A DNA stretch of 22,850 nt from positions 1 through 22,850 of the forward strand of contig ADNK01000043.1 in the NCBI GenBank assembly GCA_000320545.1. Direction: 5' to 3'. Below the pieces are notes generated by a model that saw nothing but the letters and a program-made list of their open reading frames with translations, was not told where the DNA came from and made no database searches. Positions 1 through 10,020 of this stretch are shown here, in pieces. This stretch comes from Bigelowiella natans CCMP2755. Taxonomy: Eukaryota > Cercozoa > Chlorarachniophyceae. The first letter of the stretch is position 1. Every line of letters starts with the position of its first letter. The translations under genes were made by a program, and so were the position numbers.

Positions 1-79
1 TTCCCAGTACATGCAGAATTTTGCTTCGAGCATTGAGTCAATCTTTGCCACCACCCACCCGATGCTATTACCCTTCCAC
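1..79 (-). CDS. Possible internal exon of a gene running off the left edge
   Basis: On the minus strand an AG acceptor at 81-80 is followed by an open frame to the window edge. The predicted peptide starts WKGNSIGWVVAKIDSML and continues to FCMYWE. It reads like coding sequence, with mixed hydrophobic and charged residues and no low complexity. I do not recognise the family. It could be a downstream exon of the unknown minus-strand gene at 630-2780, but I could not join the two with consistent phase. A second open stretch on the same strand at about 188-276 (containing KTVEAKETTVTNLG) could be another exon. Only the frame and the acceptor support this call. Confidence 0.28.
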
Positions 80-505
80 CTAAGCCACCCACAACTACTC
101 CTATGAGTCACTTAAACACATTGTGCTTAAGATTGAATACTTTAATTTTTACAACTTTAGATGTTAGCTCAGAATGTCCCTATCTATGTGCAGAATCAAT
201 CGGCGGCTTCGAATACTCAAGACCAAGATTTGTCACAGTGGTCTCCTTGGCCTCCACGGTTTTAGACTCTTGCATTTGTGACTTGAACTTGGATGAAACT
301 TAGTTGTGACTTGAACCCTGGATTTATGGCTTGTTTCGTGCTTACTGTGGATTATGTTTGTGATGTTTATGAATAATGCTTGTAATGGTGGTTGTGAATT
401 ATGCCTGTGATTGTTTATTATTTTCCCTGTGATGATGTGTATTCTGAATTGAGAGGGATCCGTTATATGTGACAAAATAGGTAAAAAAGGGTATTGCCAA
501 CTATG

Positions 506-506
<1 letters not shown>

Positions 507-546
<40 letters not shown>
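507..546. repeat. (TA)n microsatellite
   Basis: Near-perfect TA dinucleotide tract, beginning with a short interrupted TATACATA part. It lies downstream of the proposed end of the gene at 630-2780. Confidence 0.95.
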
Positions 547-550
<4 letters not shown>

Positions 551-629
551 ACCCACCATTTCTCCTACCATCATAGAACAACGCATCTCATCACAGCAGA
601 GAACTATACTACCACCGACGAAGGACGTA

Positions 630-2347
630 TCATGTGTACATAGGTGAAAAGAAATGATCTACTGCTACTACTACTGCTGCAACTACTTCATGCTTACCGC
701 TGAGCTGCACGCATGAGAACGGGTCATATCTTGAGAAAAACAAGGCGGTAAGGGCGCAAGAACAACAACAACAACAAAAACAAGAACAAATACCACGAGC
801 AACAACGCATAAATCACCATCAAAAGAGACCCCCCCCCCCCCCCGGAATGGGCGAACAGCACAAATATTCCCACAATGATACGCCTAGAACAACTCACAG
901 ACCCGTGTATTGCCAAGGGAACATCAGTCTGAAGCTGCCGGGCAAACTTCGCAACCTATCATCATCACAAAAATTATATGTCGGTGACATGAATAGCATC
1001 CCTGTTAGAAGATACCCCCCTTCTCCCCGATTGCAAAGTACACATAGGTGCACAAAATGCAAACGCAGGGGGAGGGGAGGGGCAGCAACGCGAACAACAC
1101 ATGTGCAGCAATTGTCCAACACAAGAATCTGTTAATGGTGGTTGGTGCTGCTACTCCCACCTCCACCGCCCCCCCCTATTCTACGAAAGACGTCAAATAC
1201 CTTCGGTGGACACTCTGCCTCCGGATTGTGCAGCATCTTGTACTTGCTCATGAGGACAGGTGGTCCTGTGACATTATCATTGTTGTCATTTTATTATCAT
1301 TGTTATTGTTATTGTTATTATCATACTATAGTTACAGCGATAACATTTGTTTATATCAGCTCCTTGAATCAGTTGGCGGTGGAGTTCCTCGTGAATTATT
1401 TGCCATGGGAAAGAATGGAGGGTGATAATGAAGACGCCGACGACAACGGCGAATGATCTTTCGGCAGTTTTATTTTTAAAAAAACATTACAAACAAAGCA
1501 CTAGCACTGTTCATATTTAATGCTTTCTTACCCCCTCCTTCTCCTTGCTTCGCGGTGTAGATGAGGGAGTGAGGGCCAGCGTCTAGATCTGCTACCACCT
1601 CCCATTCCTGTCCGTACTCCCAAGATGCTGCATTGACAAGCACTCTGCCATTGAACCTTTTCACACTGATTCGGTGATTTCCAAGCACATAGTCTATGCC
1701 GCCTATGTTCCTCCGAGCTACATCATCGTCTCCTTTCCCGTACACGCCGAAAACCTACGTGAACCATTGTAACGGGTGTGGGGAGGGGGAAAGGTATACG
1801 ATTTTATATGAAGCAGCACAGCAAACAGCAAAAGGATGTGATGCAGTGAGAATGGAAGAGATGCCAAACATGGGCACAAAAGCCTCCTGTTTCAGCGTGT
1901 GAGTACATCCAAATGATTGACTCCTAGCAGTCATTAACTCTAAATTTCCTGATGTTCATTCCACACTTACGATTTGCCACTGCTGGCACCAACCCCTCCC
2001 CCCCGTTGTGTCCACCTCTTCTTCTTCTTCTTCTTCTCTTCCCATCAATTCTTCAGTGTGACAACATCTGCCTACCGCTACCGCTACCGCCCCACCCTCC
2101 CCCTCCTCTTCCTCTTCAGTTGAGTCAACTAACCTGAGGTTCTGTGTAAGGCCTATTGCGCTCGTACTCCGAGCATAGCTCTGGAAAGTCGCCGCACTCG
2201 ACATGCTTGAGCAACCGCCAGCACGTGTCCTCACGCTCTCGATCCGTCACCGTTGGGTCACGAACGGCGATAACCTGCGTGTTATTCGTGCGCTGATTAT
2301 AGGCACTTGTATGTGATGCATATCGACTAGTTGTAGCCTTGCCTTTG

Positions 2348-2404
<57 letters not shown>

Positions 2405-2780
2405 TGTGTTTTCTGTTGCTGCTTCTGCTTTCTTTCGGAACTAATGTGAATCAAAAAATGACCTCAAGTCTGTCCGGCATCCAAGCTATAACCCGTGCTG
2501 TGGGATGACAAGCATATAGCGGCACTCGCACCGCATCGGTGAGATCGGGGACACCGGGGGTAAACCATGTGGGAGTCACCTAGACGATAGGGGGGAGCAA
2601 TATTTCCAATATCGATGTGATGAGGAGGAGGAGGAAGAGGAGGAAGAGGAGGAAGAAGAGGAGGAAGAAGAGGAACTCTCGTTTGGGCAAGGTGTAGGCT
2701 ATAGGCTTTGTCATATATTTGAGTCTCCCCCTCCTCCTCCTTACTGCTAATAGATGCTCTACCATCAAAGTGTGTTGCAT
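630..2780 (-). CDS. Unrecognised eight-exon gene, about 252 aa
   Basis: Proposed minus-strand exons: 2780-2745, 2579-2463, 2274-2134, 2015-1971, 1754-1532, 1265-1201, 955-899 and 704-630 (759 nt, 252 aa). Intron phases agree at every junction, and exons 2, 3, 5, 6 and 7 read as good protein. Useful landmarks are VRVPLYACHPTARVIAWMPD in exon 2, DYVLGNHRISVKRFNGRVLV in exon 5, and a short basic stretch (FARQ) in exon 7. No signal peptide or membrane segment is visible. The Gly/Trp-rich, beta-looking exon 5 could be a small binding domain, but I do not recognise the family and give no function. Weak points are the first exon (start chosen because an in-frame TAA precedes the ATG at 2780), the purine-rich acceptor of exon 4, and the last exon with stop at 632-630. 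The gene could extend further left. Confidence 0.6.
830..844. repeat. Poly-C run of about 15
   Basis: Homopolymer C run inside the last proposed intron of the minus-strand gene at 630-2780, where it reads as G on the sense strand. Confidence 0.95.
2350..2409. repeat. (TC)n-(TG)n compound microsatellite
   Basis: About 19 TC units pass directly into about 11 TG units. It lies in the second intron (2275-2462) of the unknown minus-strand gene, where the sense strand reads CA then GA. Confidence 0.97.
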
Positions 2781-2800
2781 TTACCAGTGCTATTGTACAA

Positions 2801-2831
<31 letters not shown>

Positions 2832-3088
2832 CACTACTACTTGCCACTGTTGGCGCGCGCGCGCGCGCACACACACACCATTACAGTTCATACCGTGCTC
2901 GGAGAGCAGGTGGTAGGGGAAACAGTCGTTGGTGTCGATGTCGGAGCGATCGTGGTTGGGCATAAGGTTTGGCCTGTATTATGTGTGTGTTAACGCATCA
3001 CGGAGAATGTTATAGTGGCACACAGGATAATCGAGAAAAAGCAAGCAAGAAAGAGAAGGATGAGATCAATACAATTTTATAATGACGG
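2781..3088. other. Intergenic stretch with microsatellites
   Basis: No supported exon. It holds a (CTA)n tract at about 2801-2830 and a CG/CA alternating run at about 2853-2877. The rest is unique sequence without splice-bounded frames on either strand. A 5' exon of the gene ending at 630 could be hidden here. Confidence 0.5.
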
Positions 3089-3505
3089 TTACTCCCCGCC
3101 CCCCCCCTTCCCTCTTTCACGCATTGACTTCCCACCCTTGATCGTGGGCCTTCGTGACTGCGGGCCCCTCGTGGGGGAGTAGCTTACAGGAGAGATGCTG
3201 GGAGAGCGGGTTGAAGGCGAGGGGGTGTTGGGGGTGAGCGTCGGAGTGTGAGACGTGGGCTTACCCGTACTGGGTATGCAGCTTGGACGAACTGTTTCGA
3301 GCGATTTGGGAGAAAACGATGGGGAGTAGGTAGACGGGGCAGTCGTAGGGAGGCTGGTGCTGGGGCCCTTTGTTGGAAACCGGGAGGGATTGTATGTTGA
3401 GGGATTCGAAGATGGTGGAGAAGTTGGGCTGTGTGTGGTAGGTTGTGTTGTTGTTGGAGATGCAGTAGGTTGTGTTGTTGTTGGAGATGCACTGCCTGAA
3501 ACGCT
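3089..3505 (-). CDS. Pro/Thr/Ser-repeat protein, C-terminal exon (partial)
   Basis: A minus-strand exon follows a good acceptor (pyrimidine-rich, CAG at 3508-3506) and stays open for 138 codons to a stop at 3091-3089. It opens SVSGSASPTTTQPTASPTTT, continues as irregular SPT/PST/NPS repeats for about 100 residues, and ends basic and Gly-rich. Such PTxxPT stretches are typical of heavily O-glycosylated or cell-wall linker regions of secreted and surface proteins in several algal and protist groups. That role is inference, because no signal peptide is attached here. The poly-C/G run near the stop and a good GTAAGC donor about 175 nt after the exon start leave the true 3' end uncertain. A possible upstream exon (about 3669-3569) starts with ATG and ends at GTGTGC in matching phase. 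Confidence 0.5.
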   Translation of the reverse strand, partial: SVSGSASPTTTQPTASPTTTQPTTHSPTSPPSSNPSTYNPSRFPTKGPSTSLPTTAPSTYSPSFSPKSLETVRPSCIPSTGKPTSHTPTLTPNTPSPSTRSPSISPVSYSPTRGPQSRRPTIKGGKSMRERGKGGGGE

Positions 3506-3793
3506 CTGATGGCAATAAATAACACATACAAATAGAAACACACAACGAACACAAAGACACACGCACACCTTAATTGGGGTTTTAATATAATTTTTATGGG
3601 GTGCTTGCAAAAATTGAGAAATAATATGATTTAACATCCGCCCTTGAACAGATTTTCGAATACATATGCTGGAAAACATGGCCCTCTGGATAAAATGTGC
3701 GACGCAGCTATGTATAATAAAAGGTAACGTTTGGAAAAAGTTGCTTCTCGATGACGTCGCGCATCGCTTCGAGCTATCATCTAAATAATACAC

Positions 3794-5374
3794 TTGGAAT
3801 TCTTAAATGTGTGCATGATTACGCCTTTCGTCGGTTAAAATAATCGAAAGATTTTACGAAAGCTCCGTAAAGCGAAGTGCAGCATACAACTGTCTCTCCA
3901 CAACCTGGGGACTGGGCGTTGCTGATGTGGTTGCAACGGCAGGATCAGGCCCTTTGACGAGCAATAATATTATTAGGATCCCTTCAGGAATCATGGTTCG
4001 CTCTGACAGCGTTTGGGAATGGGCAGCTCAGGGCACTGAAGGCCTAGGAGCGACAGGCTGCCATTCCCGAAATATTAATTACCTTAAAATCAGCAACATT
4101 TACATTTCTACTCAGAAATACAAGCAATTACTTCTTAGCGTCTATTCATATTTCTTGGCGCATCACAGAATTTGGAAATCAAATGATCTTCCTCTGCCAA
4201 CGGTCTCCGAGTCAAGCGTGATGATGCCATCTCCACACTTTGGAAATGCAGTTTTTCATCATTGTTCTCATTGTTCCTTTGTGATGAACGATTGCACCTC
4301 CCCACACTGCGGTGGCAAGCGATGTCTTTCATCGCTGGCAAAATTTTCTTGGTTCATCGCACGTGGGCTTTTTGACAGTCACAGCAAGCGCGTGTCACAA
4401 CCCCACTGCAGACATGCACGTCTTGTCTGGCAGCCACAGCTAGCTGTGACACAGCCCTGCTAGCCTGAGCATGTGCCATGATGTGCCCCATCGATCATCG
4501 TTCATCTCACATGCAAAGCGCGCATGTTGTGTGAACAGCAACTGCAGGAACCAACAATGACAACGCAGCGATCGATGACGGCCTGGCTAGCTGGCCTTGT
4601 TTGCGTTGACAACGCAAAATGAGCAACACCAACAACCACAAACAAGAATGATGATGCTAGCTAGCTAGCTAGGATGGCAGACTGGCCAAGCACTGGAGTC
4701 AAACACGATCTGATTTTCTCAATTTGCCTTCTGAATCCAAGTTCACATTGACCTCACTGACAATGAACAATGAACAATGATGATGAACTACATTTCCAAA
4801 ATGTTGCAAGACATTTGCAATGTGCGACAATTTCCGCTACAGTTGACCTCACTGATGTTTTCCGCCAGTCGCCGTGTGACAGCTAGCCAACACAACATGC
4901 ACGTGTTGCACAGCTGAAGTCCGTGGCCAGCAAGTTGCAATGAGTCGGTGCGTTTCGATTCTTCGACTCATCACTTTGCCACGCTAGCATGTTGTTGCTG
5001 CTGCAAGCGTGCGTGTGTAGCCAAGCAAGTAGCAGCTATAGCACAATGAAAATGAACACAATGATTGCAATTGGTGAGCGCACACAGATGACATCACTCT
5101 ACGGGCGCACAGCGTGGCCCATGTCTAAATGTGTTGGGTTGAAGAGGTGATCGCTCATCGCTAGCTGAGCATGAGTGCTCGTTTTGGCCGCTAATTCATT
5201 CATGATGGGTTGTTGGCTGTGAACAAACAAATGGTGCACTGATTACACATGATGAACAAAGTGAAAAGACACATACTATCTATGGTGTGATGTTGGCATA
5301 CAACCCAAAAAAACTAGAAATGGTATAAAGTAGCTGGCATCCAAAGAGGGAGGGCGAACTTTCAATCTCTGTAA
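3794..5374. other. Gene-poor intergenic region
   Basis: I see no splice-supported gene in these 1.6 kb. A 178-codon plus-strand open frame at 3927-4463 has unremarkable composition and no flanking exon signals, so I treat it as chance. The stretch is enriched in short words such as GCTAGC (including a GCTAGCTAGCTAGCTAG run near 4657) and ACAATGAACAATGA copies near 4762-4785. It has few microsatellites compared with the rest of the window. It could hold a decayed element or regulatory DNA. Confidence 0.5.
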
Positions 5375-5945
5375 TTATTCATCTATGGTCTTTTCATAGC
5401 CACAGGTTGAGCAATTAAGGATGTATCTCTGAGAAACATCCGATTTATTCCCCCACGTTTCGCACTTTCCGATGTCTCTCTTCTGATATAAAATAGTTTT
5501 GAAGATAGTCTCGCTCCTACAAAAAGCGAAGAAAGAGAGAAGATATCCAAAAATCAGATTTTCATAAATAATATATGCGAGCTATTTCATACATACCCAC
5601 ATTCCTTGCAGAGAACACCAAGTTGCGCCTCCTTCTTATTGCTCATTTTTCGAACCTTGATCTTCTTCTGCTCCTTTACATGGTCTATCTCTCGCTGAAA
5701 AGTAGCAGTAGCAGTAGCAGTAGCAGTAGCAGTGCGCACGTTGTTAGCCTCACGGGTGCGATGTATCAGTTACTAAAGAAGTGCAGCTCTGCATGCATGC
5801 GGTCATAATATCGATGATATGAGTCTAGTATGATTTTCTTCTGAGAATTTCAATGGCAGCACCTGTCGATCTTTCGATAGAGAGAACACAAACTGCAGAG
5901 CTTTCTCTGCCTACATATACCCATACAAAACTAATATGTAACTCA

Positions 5946-5984
<39 letters not shown>

Positions 5985-6320
5985 GTGTGTGTGTGTGTGT
6001 GTGTGTAATTGATGTACGCCGCATGGTGGAAAGAGACCAGTACCCAAAAGTGCTACGATTCTATCGAATGGCATCGAGGGCGGTTGAATCAATCCCCACC
6101 CCGCCCCGCCATACTTACATATTCATTACATCTTCATTATTGCTTTGTGCTACCACCTGAATCTTTCCGTTCTTTATCGCGTTTCTCTTGCTTGCTTCAT
6201 GTCGAAGAGTTTGCACAAACTCTCTCGATTTCGCCACATAGTCACTAGATGTTGCACCTGTGGCTTCTCCTTTTGGTGGTTTTCCTTGGAAACAAATTAT
6301 TACACACACACAGAGACATG

Positions 6321-6365
<45 letters not shown>

Positions 6366-7371
6366 GTCTCTGTGTGTGTGTGTGTGTGTCAAGTGTGTAT
6401 ACGGTAAATACAACAAATATGTGATAGAAAGTTGTGTAGCTACAATAATTTGATCAACTACCTTCCTTCTTTTTTGAATCACTCCCTTCTTTTCCTTTCT
6501 CCTTACCCGCTCCGGAATAGGATGTGAACAGTTGCTCTTCAAGCTCAATCTCTGTGCAAAACCCAAATGGCATTACAGTAATAAACAAAGAATGAGAGCC
6601 TTGTAGTTGGCAATGGCTCCAAAGCGCTGCCACCGACATCTACACCTACACTATGATTGTTGTTGCTAGTGGTGGTTCCCCCCCCTCCCCTCCCCTCCCC
6701 TCCCTCCCCCCTTCCTTACCAATTGTTCCCGGCGGTAATCCTAAAACTGCTCTTATAGCCTCTCTGACCACCTACATAGCAACCCAAACGGAGTAATTGG
6801 AAAGAAAAATAGGAATCATCAAATTAGCACCACTGTACACAACAATAATTCATCCAAGGACCAAAAGTGTTCACCGTTCGATCGGCAGGTTTCTGTTTGC
6901 GAACGCCCTGCTGCCGTTCTCGAGTCCTTTGCTTTCGGCTGGAACTGCTGGAAGATGACAAAGGAGAAGATAATGACGCCTTCCGTGTTCTTGATGACGA
7001 CGAAGAAGACCCCCCATTTCGCTTTCCTATTGATTTTTAGTTCAGAATTGTAACGCTTTACAGGTTATTATAATGCAAACCTCGCAGTATCTGAGAGAGG
7101 GAGCTTCCAGCCTGAATTACCAAACAGTCATTTGAATATAAACGGTATGGTATGCGATAGAGCATACCCTTTTGACCCTCACACGACTTTCTCCATGGCT
7201 CGGAAAGGAGCGGCTTGGAGGCGCTCTCTTTCTTTTCCGCCTACAGTTGTTAGGATCGATTTTCAAGGACTCGTCAACATTATCCTCTAAATTTATATGT
7301 CGAAGCTACCTTTCCTCAACTGGAACGAAGCGGGAAGAGCGCTGCACCCCACTCATTCCAAGAAGTGCCAT
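5375..7371 (-). CDS. TFIIS-like transcription elongation factor, 286 aa
   Basis: Ten minus-strand exons: 7371-7310, 7240-7183, 7111-7081, 7026-6875, 6771-6720, 6551-6462, 6284-6157, 5910-5863, 5694-5597 and 5516-5375. They sum to 861 nt with consistent phases; the first ATG follows an in-frame TAG. TFIIS rescues backtracked RNA polymerase II by stimulating transcript cleavage. Visible here are a basic, Ser-rich N-terminus with a nuclear-signal-like RRKRKRAPP, a helical central region from about residue 102 (VVREAIRAVLGLPPG, then IEIELEEQLF, YVAKSREFVQTLR and IKNGKIQ) matching the TFIIS central domain order, and a C-terminal zinc ribbon with C236-x2-C239 and C275-x2-C278. Oddities: the ribbon loop is 35 residues (about 24 in TFIIS) and lacks the acidic RSADE-type hairpin. 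Exon 6 has a stronger alternative donor at 6506 that removes 15 Lys/Glu-rich codons in frame. It could instead be a divergent paralogue with another ribbon partner. Confidence 0.8.
5700..5733. repeat. (AGTAGC)n repeat
   Basis: Hexanucleotide repeat in intron 8 (5695-5862) of the TFIIS-like gene, immediately upstream of the exon 9 acceptor on the sense strand. Confidence 0.95.
5949..6006. repeat. (TA)n-(TG)n compound microsatellite
   Basis: About 16 TA units followed by about 12 TG units, in intron 7 (5911-6156) of the TFIIS-like gene. Confidence 0.97.
6301..6390. repeat. Palindromic CA/TA/TG microsatellite
   Basis: A left arm ending CAGAGACATGTA (to 6322) and a right arm starting TACATGTCTCTG (from 6361) are perfect inverted copies. 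CA and TG repeats extend the pairing outward, and a (TA)n tract fills the centre. The whole block can fold into one long hairpin. It lies in intron 6 (6285-6461) of the TFIIS-like gene, starting about 16 nt from the acceptor-side exon. Confidence 0.95.
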
Positions 7372-7794
7372 TGAATCTCTTCCCAGGCCAGAGTTGCGAA
7401 GAAGCTAAAATTCGAAAAGCAATGGATCGCAATTGGAACGCAATCAAATGAGAAGAAGATCTTTCCCTCATTCCTTAAAAGCTACAACCTTCCTCATGTA
7501 ATACGAATGGCTGCTGGAGTAATCCATCTCTCCTCCCGTTCGTCGGCGCTAACAATTCAGTCCTAAATCTTAGGGCTAGAGTGAATCGAGAACTCGTTTA
7601 TCCCAATATTATCGACTGCGTCTTGAAAATTTGTGTGTCGCTCAATAAATTTACAATGATTTTGACGCAGGCATAGTTGCAGAATTCTCATGAATTCTGA
7701 GATGAGTCGCTCGCGATTATTGGAATAGAGCATTGCGGGAGGTGGCCAGGTTCTTCACCATGGTGAGAAGGAGGACCGCTTTCATCGCTAAATA
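7372..7794. promoter_or_regulatory. Shared upstream region of a divergent gene pair
   Basis: 423 nt separate the start codon of the minus-strand TFIIS-like gene (7371) from that of the plus-strand gene at 7795. No splice-bounded coding segment was seen. I could not identify a TATA box or other named element with confidence, so the promoter role rests only on position. Confidence 0.4.
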
Positions 7795-8646
7795 ATGAAC
7801 AGCATTCCATTATCCAAGCAACAGTCGGTGATGGCTCAGGTCTTTGTGGCCGGGCTCCGCCCCATTGCTTTCTTGCTGGCCATTGCCCTCTTCACAGCGA
7901 TGTTGTCAAGGGATGGAGACCGCTCGAAGTTGCAGTACCATAGCGACAGGAAATATTACATGAGACGGCTGTGTATGTCAAGTCTCCGGGGAGGAGGTGG
8001 CTTGGCCGATATGGACTTGGGAGACGCCACTAACTATCCGAAAGGTGCACACGACTTGCAGCATCTCGGCATGAACGGAAACTCAGAACAAATTTACCGA
8101 ACACGCACCAGTGCTCTCAGCCAAGAGAAAATCTATGAGCTCAATTCCTTCGTCGCTCCCTTCTTCAAAACAGAGAATTGGTTAGGGCATACAAATCTCA
8201 TGAAAGGGGCATATGTTGAAGCGGAATACCTATACCTGCAACATCAATTTCGGAACCCAGTTATAGAAGAGATTTGCCGCGACTTTGACAAACTAGCTGA
8301 GCAAAACGATCCACTTTCGCCCAACAAAACGCGGCCTGATTTGAATACAGCTGCTGGAACTATTACCCTCACTATTCCTGCTGAAACTTACGCCCCACTT
8401 GCTATGGAGGAAAGAGATCACATAAGACCAAATGTGACCGCGGTTAAAATTTACTACCAATTCCGACCTGACAAGCCTATAGCAACTGGGGGACACTTTC
8501 GTTTTGTTGGAGCTCGTTGTGTAGTACACACTCGCACCGGAGCACCAGCTCGCGCTAAATTATGTGAAGTGAGTATAGATGACGACGATTAGGTGGTTGT
8601 CAACGAGCAGAAAATCTTGCCAGGTCTTTCTCCTTTCGACACCTAG
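7795..8646 (+). CDS. Orphan protein with N-terminal hydrophobic leader
   Basis: A single frame opens at ATG 7795 and runs to TAG 8592 (265 aa). Residues about 17-40 (VAGLRPIAFLLAIALFTAML) form a signal sequence or signal anchor. A basic, Gly-rich stretch (MRRLCMSSLRGGGG, from about residue 59) follows, which would suit a bipartite organelle-targeting leader. The remaining 190 residues are well mixed, with no internal membrane segment, and I do not recognise a family. At 8569 a perfect GTGAGT donor begins a 24-nt stretch ending TTAG at 8592. Splicing it out would replace the last seven codons (VSIDDDD) with VVVNEQKILPGLSPFDT and a stop at 8644-8646, giving 275 aa. Both ends are given here because the longer tail looks more protein-like. 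Met13 is an alternative start. Confidence 0.7.
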
Positions 8647-9149
8647 TCTGTGTGATTTTAAGTTCTCATCAATAAGTACATGAATTCGCAGGAATGAGAG
8701 ATTTTGTAAAGATGTAGCTGAAGCGATTAGCGCACTCAGAATGTTAAAATGTGGAGATCGGGTCGCGATATGACTGCGGCATGTCAGAATGTTGTTGTAC
8801 ACTCAATACAGATTAGACATCATGGTGTGTTTGTGCTGAATGTGTGCATGTGTGTGTGTGCGTGTTTATATTTTTGTGAATGCGTACTATGCGCTAAACT
8901 TATTTCCGCATTATAGCATCAGCATGCAGGGTTGTGCTGTACATGTGCCATATTATGCGCTTGTTGCCGTCAAAAGTAAGCGTAGCTGGCGCCATGCTAG
9001 CATGGCTACCATACTGCAGTGTTGTGATGCTATGGCTGGCAGATGATCAGATGAATAACAAGCTGAATCAAGATGCAGGGGCATGAGTTCGTACAAAATT
9101 GTTTATGTACAATGCCAAATGAGCTTTTTGTGCATTGTGAAGGCGCAAG
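8647..9149. other. Intergenic region between convergent genes
   Basis: No supported gene. It contains an imperfect TG/GT-rich stretch at about 8824-8870 and repeated GCATG/GCTAGC-type words at about 8980-9050. It must hold the 3' ends of the plus-strand gene to the left and the LENG1-like gene to the right, but I did not see a clear AATAAA on the relevant strands. Confidence 0.5.
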
Positions 9150-9962
9150 CTACTTGCACAATCGCGCAGCTTTGCGTCGCTCCTCTTGTTCCCTCTTCAA
9201 GCGCTGTTGTCGTAATTCCTCAATGGACAACGCCTTCGAGCCACTTGCTTCCGAATCACTATCACTGCTGCTTTTATATTTAGAGGAGCTCTTTCGAGAC
9301 TTCTTTTTCATTTTCTTTTTCTTTTTCTTAGAAGCTTTCTTCTTTTTTTTCTTCTCCTTCTTCTTCTTCTGTTTCCCGTTACATATGCTTTCGATATCAT
9401 CTTGACTTACCTTCACCCGCTTGCTGCTTGGGACTACTTGGGAGAAGACATCTATTTTCTCATCAGGACATGTTCCACACTTGAAACATCTCTTGTTATC
9501 TTTATAGTTGTGGTGAGCACAATTTGGATCCGGGCAAATCCTGAGGTTTAAAATAAGGAAAACTATAACGTTGGAGATCATCGCAACTTGAGCACGTCCC
9601 TCCTCGCACTCCCATCCTTTGAGTTAAGTACCAATCTCCATCTCGGAACTTGCGTTTGAGTACTATCTTTTTCATCCCCATCCGAGATCCGTCGTCTTCT
9701 ATCAACGGTGCTTTTGGCTTCTTGCATTTGTAACATGCTGTATTGCGCTGCAAAATAAGAATCGATGATTAATTACAGGAGAAATTTCAAAAAAAATGAA
9801 GGAAATTTTCTTACCGCAAAATTCTTGAATTTACAGTGGACACATATCCAATCCTGCTTGTGGCCCTCTCGAATTACTGATAAATATAAGTCACAGAAGA
9901 ATGAAGATATAAATCTACTCTTACTTTCATTCTCCCCTCCCTCTCTATCTCTCTTTTTCTAT

Positions 9963-10020
<58 letters not shown>

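Noticed and set aside
1048-1456. Overlapping plus-strand frames of 104 and 125 codons
   Set aside because: Antisense to the phase-consistent minus-strand exons at 1201-1265 and their introns; rich in low-complexity sequence.
2719-2993. Plus-strand frames of 65 and 79 codons
   Set aside because: Made of (CTA)n and CG/CA repeat translations (poly-Tyr/Leu, Ala-Arg), not genuine coding.
3927-4463. 178-codon plus-strand open frame
   Set aside because: No recognisable motif, no flanking splice structure and composition like the surrounding non-coding DNA. Probably chance.
9502-9753. A stand-alone 83-aa zinc-finger-like frame with extra CxxC
   Set aside because: The second half is intronic. Splicing 9631-9541 restores a perfect RanBP2 finger (GDW|ICPD).
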